DNA of 64,000 nt, taken from the NCBI GenBank assembly GCA_019421345.1, contig JAHZFL010000002.1, positions 70,737 through 134,736 on the forward strand, given 5' to 3'. A program made the position numbers and the translations under genes. The first letter of the stretch is position 1, and each line of letters begins with the position of its first letter. Positions 59,929 through 64,000 of this stretch are shown piece after piece. A model generated the notes under the pieces. It saw nothing but the letters and a program-made list of their open reading frames with translations, did not search any database and had not been told where the DNA came from. Source of the stretch: Roseburia sp. GTDB lineage: Bacteria > Bacillota > Clostridia > Lachnospirales > Lachnospiraceae.

Positions 59929-60609
59929 CTATTTTCCCTCCCATGTATAGCCGATACCGTACACCGTCTTTAAGTACTGCGGCTTGGAAGGACCTTCCTC
60001 CAGCTTATCGCGCAGACGCTTGACCGTGACGGATAGCGCATTCTCATCCACATATTCCGCACCGTCCGTCCAGATCCGGTCAACCAGATCCGCACGGCTT
60101 AAAACGCGACCGCGGTTTTCCACCAAAAGGCGCAAAAGTTTCTGCTCCGTCTTGCTCAATATCAGCTCAACGCCATCCTTCCGATACTCCATCCGCTCAA
60201 AATCAAAGACAAACGCACCGATAACGATACGCGTTTCCCTTACCGCGATCTTCCGAAGCTGCGTATGAACTCTGGCACGCAGCACGGCAAGAGAAAACGG
60301 CTTCGTGATGTAGTCGTCCGCGCCGGACTCAAGACCCACCACAATATCCGTCTCCATATCATTTGCCGTGATCAAAATGACCGGCATCCGGCTGCTCCGC
60401 CGCAGCCCCAGCAAAAAATCAAGTCCGCTTCCATCCGGTAAATTGATGTCCAAAAGCATCAGCACATAGTCTCCCCCGGCAAGCGCAATGCGCGCATCGG
60501 CAAGCGTCCGCACCACAGTGATCGCAAGCCTTTCGCTCTGCAATGCAATGCGGATTCCCTGCCCAAGCGCAGGGTCGTCCTCCACGATCAAAATCCGGTG
60601 TAGTTCCAT
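59929..60609 (-). CDS. OmpR/PhoB-family response regulator
   Basis: 226 residues. The receiver domain has acids in ILIVEDDPALG, phosphoacceptor Asp in LLDINLPDGSG, the Thr in LITANDM and the Lys in YITKPF. The winged-helix DNA-binding domain spans about 130-226 (LSKTEQKLLRLLVENRGRVL, DENALSVTVKRLRDKL). ATG 60609 is one base after the RNase H stop, implying coupling; the only strong SD lies inside the RNase H end. Partner of the kinase downstream and probable regulator of the ABC genes. Confidence 0.95.
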   Translation of the reverse strand: MELHRILIVEDDPALGQGIRIALQSERLAITVVRTLADARIALAGGDYVLMLLDINLPDGSGLDFLLGLRRSSRMPVILITANDMETDIVVGLESGADDYITKPFSLAVLRARVHTQLRKIAVRETRIVIGAFVFDFERMEYRKDGVELILSKTEQKLLRLLVENRGRVLSRADLVDRIWTDGAEYVDENALSVTVKRLRDKLEEGPSKPQYLKTVYGIGYTWEGK

Positions 60610-60610
60610 A

Positions 60611-61270
60611 CTATCCAATGCCGACCGCCTCCTTTGCCAGACGGTCCGCCTCCTCGTTTCCGGCAACGCCGGAGTGTCCCTTGACCTTCACAAAACGAAG
60701 CGTGATCCTGCTGCGTACCGAGGCAATATAGTCGTGATACGCCGCCGTACCCTTTTTGTTGCGCTTCCAGTTTCCGTCCGCCCACATCTCAATCCCCATA
60801 TAATCGTAATAAATCGTAAGCTCCGACAGTCCAAGCTCCAATGCCTTTTCCACAGCCGCCATACTGCCTAAGACCTCGCCCGCAACATTGCGCATGGATG
60901 CCATCTCCGCGTCCTCGCCCGCCCCCTGTAAAACCTCCTTCGATCCGCCGTGCATAAGAAATCCACCGTAGCCGTAGATTTTCTTTGCCGCATTGTACGA
61001 GCCGTCCACAAAGGCATAATTTTCCGGCATCACGTCTTTGTAGGAATGCGCAGACGCTTCCGCTTTCTGACCTCTTACCGCACCTGACGCCATCCTTCCC
61101 GCCTGCTTTCTCCCTGCATCTGCCTGTACAAATCGCTCTGCCTCCTCCCTTGTCGGAAAGCTTTTATACACGGCGCCCGGAAATCCGTGCACCATCGCCT
61201 TGCATTCCTCCCATTTCATATAAACTCCGGGTGTTTTTCCAACTTTTACTGCATAGTATTTGACTGCCAT
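60611..61270 (-). CDS. Ribonuclease H with N-terminal viroplasmin domain
   Basis: 219 residues. Residues 4-48 are a viroplasmin-type hybrid-binding domain (YYAVKVGKTPGVYMKWEECK, VYKSFPTREEAERFV). A linker follows, then an RNase H domain with acids in YAFVDGSY, NVAGEVLG, and YYDYMGIE, and the KVKGHSGVAGNEEAD motif. It removes RNA from RNA-DNA hybrids. The operon link to a two-component system is probably positional rather than functional. Confidence 0.93.
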   Translation of the reverse strand: MAVKYYAVKVGKTPGVYMKWEECKAMVHGFPGAVYKSFPTREEAERFVQADAGRKQAGRMASGAVRGQKAEASAHSYKDVMPENYAFVDGSYNAAKKIYGYGGFLMHGGSKEVLQGAGEDAEMASMRNVAGEVLGSMAAVEKALELGLSELTIYYDYMGIEMWADGNWKRNKKGTAAYHDYIASVRSRITLRFVKVKGHSGVAGNEEADRLAKEAVGIG

Positions 61271-61328
61271 CGCTGCTTTGTTCTCTCTTTCTTTTCACTT
61301 TTCAAACGCTCGCCATGATCGCGAACGC

Positions 61329-62090
61329 TCATCTTATCAAATAATACAAAATCCCATAGAGCTCCCGCACATAATAGGTCGGCAGGTACAGGAAAAATGT
61401 CCGGCTCGGCGTACTGTAGCTTTTCATTCCAAGACGCTCCGCCGTCTTGTGAGCGCGGTATGCATGAAATTCGCTCGTCACAATGGTAATATCCCCCGAA
61501 AGCCCATGTTCCTCCAACAGCTCTCCGGAAAACCGCAGATTCTCCTCCGTATTGACAGACGCATCCTCCAACAGCAAACGTCTCCCGTCAATGCCCCGCT
61601 CTGTGAGATAACGATACATACATTCCGCTTCGCTGATCGCCTCTCCCCTCCCCTGACCTCCGGAAAGAACACAGTATGCCTTCGGGTTTTCCACCAGATA
61701 CGCATACGCCGCGTTTAACCGCTCCTCTAAAACCCGGCTCGGTTTCTCGCCCTTCACGCTGCAGCCAAGTACCACCGCCGTCGTATTTTTCGGCGGACGG
61801 TTCGATGCCGCCCGCACCATTCCGATCGTCTCAACCGCTGCGATCAGAAAACATGCCGCCGCAACCGCAGCCAAAAACAGGAGCAGTCCCCGGCTGCCGG
61901 AATGACGCCAAAGCTCGGTTACTTTATGATTGATCTTCTCATAAGAAATACCATAGGAGAGCACTGCCATAGACACAAGCATGCCTGTCCCATTTCCGAT
62001 ATTAATAATTCCATTTACCACAAACGGCAGCGAAAACCATAGAAAGAATATGCCTCCCACCGCCGCGATCAAATTGTGCATTCGTTCCAT
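61329..62090 (-). CDS. YdcF/DUF218 family membrane protein
   Basis: 253 residues. Two or three membrane helices at the N-terminus (7-28, 32-50, 68-92) precede a DUF218 domain: AVVLGCSVKGEKPSRVLEER, CVLSGGQGRGEAISEAECMY, LLEDASVNTEENLRF, and VTSEFHAYRAHKTAERLG. Related proteins (ElyC, SanA, YdcF) act in envelope maintenance or bind SAM; the exact job is unknown. AGGAGAGG precedes the ATG. Confidence 0.9.
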   Translation of the reverse strand: MERMHNLIAAVGGIFFLWFSLPFVVNGIINIGNGTGMLVSMAVLSYGISYEKINHKVTELWRHSGSRGLLLFLAAVAAACFLIAAVETIGMVRAASNRPPKNTTAVVLGCSVKGEKPSRVLEERLNAAYAYLVENPKAYCVLSGGQGRGEAISEAECMYRYLTERGIDGRRLLLEDASVNTEENLRFSGELLEEHGLSGDITIVTSEFHAYRAHKTAERLGMKSYSTPSRTFFLYLPTYYVRELYGILYYLIR

Positions 62091-62119
62091 TTCCTCTCCT
62101 TCTGGAAAGCCTTCCCCTT

Positions 62120-62322
62120 ATTCCCCTCCGTCGCAGTGCGATCCACCCCGCAGGGGTTTTGCTTGCCGGGAAACAAAGTTTCCCTATTAACTATCAAAAA
62201 ATCCCGCTTGCGGGTTTCTCCGCCTGCGGCGGGTCGCTTCAGCGACATCATTCCCCTCCGTCGCAGTGCGATCCACCCCAGAGGGGTTTGCTTGCCGGGA
62301 AACTTTGTTTCCCAGCAAGCAA
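62120..62322. repeat. Modular palindromic intergenic repeat, copy C (modules 1-2-1)
   Basis: Module 1 occurs at 62120-62190 and 62251-62322, both starting TTCCCCTCCGTCGCAGTGCG. Module 2 is between them (ATCCCGCTTGCGGGTTTCTC, then CGCCTGCGGCGGGTCGC and TTCAGCGAC). The final stem is TTTGCTTGCC-GGGAAAC / GTTTCCC-AGCAAGCAAA: the same hairpin as copies A and B with a different sequence. The order is as in copy B. No coding potential; the rest of 62091-62378 is the terminator of the next gene. Confidence 0.88.
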
Positions 62323-62366
62323 AAAAGTTCCAAAGCTTTGTACCCTCTGATACAGACCTTCGGAAC
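62321..62366 (-). terminator. Terminator of the zinc-ribbon protein gene
   Basis: Minus strand GTTCCGAAG pairs with CTTTGGAAC (one G-U) over a 22-base loop and runs into TTTTTT. It abuts repeat copy C. Confidence 0.8.
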
Positions 62367-62378
62367 CTCTGACAGGCT

Positions 62379-62732
62379 TTATGAGATTTCCAGCTTACAA
62401 TTTGCCCGCATATTTAACGGACACTCATAGACATTCTCCGCATTGAGCTTTGCAATATACGAGAGCGGGCACTTTCTGCAGTCGCCGTTTGTAAAATCTC
62501 CCGCAACCTCAAACGTCAGCGTCGCTGTCTTAACCCCATAGGACGCTTCCTCCTCCTCGCGCAGATGCTCCCAGCTTAATACCTGACCACAGGCACCGCA
62601 TTTCTCCTCACCCAACGCTACTGCTCTCTTACAGGTCGGACATGCATAATACTTCACACCGTCCTGCTGCGTGATCTCTACCACGTCTGCCGGAAATTGC
62701 TTAATCAATTCTGTTCTCAAATCATCCCGCAT
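62379..62732 (-). CDS. Small Cys-rich zinc-ribbon protein
   Basis: 117 residues. A zinc ribbon is formed by CPTC and CGAC in YYACPTCKRAVALGEEKCGACG (two CxxC pairs, about 31-50). A second Cys group lies at the end (DCRKCPLSY, ECPL, NCKLE). Function unknown. ATG 62732 has GGAG nine bases upstream, better than the ATG two codons earlier. Monocistronic with its own terminator. Confidence 0.75.
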   Translation of the reverse strand: MRDDLRTELIKQFPADVVEITQQDGVKYYACPTCKRAVALGEEKCGACGQVLSWEHLREEEEASYGVKTATLTFEVAGDFTNGDCRKCPLSYIAKLNAENVYECPLNMRANCKLEIS

Positions 62733-62788
62733 GACCATCGCTCCTTATCCTGTGTACTTGTCACTTTCTTTCCCTATACTATCACAAT

Positions 62789-63571
62789 TCAGCCTCCAAG
62801 CGCAACATCCAGTATCATCATAATTAAAAAACCCGCGGCAAAACCAAGCGTTCCGACATCGGAATGTTCCCCCTCCGACGCCTCCGGCAGCAGCTCCTCC
62901 ACCACGACATAGATCATCGCTCCTGCTGCAAACGCCAGAAGATACGGGAGCATCGGCGTGATAATACCCGTTAATAGTATCGTAACTGCTGCCGCGATCG
63001 GCTCTACGATCCCGGACGCCACGCCGTAAAAGAAGGATTTTCTCCGGCTGCCTCCCTCACTCTTTAACGGCAGAGAGATGATTGCACCCTCCGGAAAATT
63101 CTGGATCGCAATACCAAGGGAAAGCGCCATCGCACCCGCCAGCGTAATCCCCGCGCTTCCCGTCAAAAGCCCGGCAAAAACAACTCCGACTGCCATGCCC
63201 TCTGGAATATTGTGAAGTGTTACCGCAAGCACAAGCATCGTCGTTTTTTTCCACTGCCCCGGCATTCCCTCCGGCTTATTGGCGTGCAGGTGCAGATGCG
63301 GAATCAATCTGTCCATCCCAAGAAGAAAAAAAATACCGCAAACAAAGCCCACTGCCGCAGGCACAAAGGAAAACCTTCCCATCGCAGGCGCTGCCATCTC
63401 GATTGCCGGAATCAGAAGCGACCACACCGAAGCCGCCACCATCACGCCCGATGCAAAACCAAGAAGCCCCTTTTGCACCAGTCGGTTTAATTCATCCTTT
63501 AAGAAAAACACACACGCTGCGCCAAGCGCAGTTCCCAAAAACGGCAGCAATAATCCCGCAGCCAGCTCCAT
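62789..63571 (-). CDS. ZIP family metal transporter
   Basis: 260 residues, eight helices. The metal path is marked by LAVTLHNIPEGMAVGV in helix 4 and LGIAIQNFPEGAIISL in helix 5; HLHLHANKPEG is the His-rich loop between helices 3 and 4. These are features of the ZupT/GufA branch that moves zinc and sometimes other divalent ions. It lies 22 bases after the hydrolase gene at the window edge. Confidence 0.92.
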   Translation of the reverse strand: MELAAGLLLPFLGTALGAACVFFLKDELNRLVQKGLLGFASGVMVAASVWSLLIPAIEMAAPAMGRFSFVPAAVGFVCGIFFLLGMDRLIPHLHLHANKPEGMPGQWKKTTMLVLAVTLHNIPEGMAVGVVFAGLLTGSAGITLAGAMALSLGIAIQNFPEGAIISLPLKSEGGSRRKSFFYGVASGIVEPIAAAVTILLTGIITPMLPYLLAFAAGAMIYVVVEELLPEASEGEHSDVGTLGFAAGFLIMMILDVALGG

Positions 63572-63593
63572 AAACCATTCTCCTTCCCGTCTT

Positions 63594-64000
63594 TTATTTT
63601 TTCATAAAATTTAAAATATAATCCACAGTCTCCTGCCACTGCTCCTCTCTCGCAAGATACGCCTCACCGTCTCCCTTTTGCACCCCGTAATTTCCAAAGC
63701 CCGCATGATTTCCGCCCTCGATCACATACTCGGTAAGATGCACTGCAAGCGAAGCAGACTTCTCGTACTTTTCTTTATTTAAGACTTCATCCTCGCTTCC
63801 ATATAAGGAAAGTACCGGAAAATGCTTGATCTCCTTTGTCGGATACGCCGCGAGCAGGATAAGCCCCGCGACCGATCGCTCATGCCGTGCCGCAAATGCC
63901 GCCGCCATCGCACCGCCCAGAGAGTGCCCGCCAATATACCACGTTTCGATCTCCGGCAGCTCCCTCATCACGCGCTCCGCCGCATTTACATCAAAAACCG
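63594..64000 (-). CDS. Alpha/beta hydrolase, C-terminal part only
   Basis: The gene enters from the right edge; about 134 residues are visible. The nucleophile elbow is GGHSLGGAMAAA, the acid lies in LYGSEDEVLNKEKY, and the His in GGNHAGFGNYG. This is the dienelactone hydrolase-like (abhydrolase 5) pattern. Substrate unknown. It is transcribed toward the ZIP gene. Confidence 0.87.
   Translation of the reverse strand, partial: VFDVNAAERVMRELPEIETWYIGGHSLGGAMAAAFAARHERSVAGLILLAAYPTKEIKHFPVLSLYGSEDEVLNKEKYEKSASLAVHLTEYVIEGGNHAGFGNYGVQKGDGEAYLAREEQWQETVDYILNFMKK

Overview
The window looks like a chromosomal segment of a Gram-positive, anaerobic, motile and probably spore-forming Clostridium relative, most likely Lachnospiraceae. 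Reasons: moderate GC; strong AGGAGG-type ribosome sites; many genes with Firmicutes-type neighbours (ireB-ruvX-yrzB, trmR beside a U32 peptidase, a cysteine desulfurase-thiI pair, prmA-rsmE, addB-addA-maf); a YtvI-like sporulation protein; a methyl-accepting chemotaxis protein; and an HPr-like protein without the catalytic His. I saw no rRNA, tRNA, CRISPR array, transposase or prophage genes. Almost everything is on the minus strand; only argG (2612-3841) and the HPr-like gene (20717-20947) are convincing plus-strand genes.

Layout. 1-11.5 kb: response-regulator start, ComEA-like lipoprotein, orphan sugar-type binding protein, argG, MocR regulator coupled to a DUF2225 gene, glnS, trpS-MFS, ytvI. 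11.5-25.2 kb: repeat copy A, a DUF2920 hydrolase with a G11 tract, lactonase, then a translation/tRNA-modification block (U32 hydroxylation protein, trmR, short MltG-like, rnj, yrzB, ruvX, ireB, mtaB, thiI, cysteine desulfurase, rsmE, prmA). 25.3-39.8 kb: repeat copy B, chemoreceptor, amino-acid ABC transporter, several unknowns, ABC-F, uppP, MATE, PrsA-like foldase, FAD protein, maf. 39.8-50.5 kb: addA, addB, carB. 50.5-53.2 kb: an AT-rich accessory patch of duplicated, decaying genes. 53.2-61.3 kb: rnh-response regulator-histidine kinase, then a two-gene unit of unknown function, then a MacB-like ABC ATPase and permease. 61.3-64 kb: YdcF protein, repeat copy C, zinc-ribbon protein, ZIP transporter, partial hydrolase.

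Main points. (1) Three intergenic loci carry the same modular palindromic repeat; the hairpins are kept while the stem sequence differs between copies. (2) The amino-acid transporter at 28508-30049 joins a circularly permuted substrate-binding domain to its permease, and its promoter has an ARG-box-like site sharing a 14-base core with a site upstream of argG, which suggests arginine-linked regulation. (3) The DUF2920 gene carries an 11-G run positioned to switch its C-terminus by slippage. (4) Two unlinked loci have the same design: promoter, signal-peptide protein, 12-base gap, non-secreted protein of unknown function; one sits as a self-contained unit inside a two-component/ABC locus. All homology calls come from reading the translations; no database search was run.
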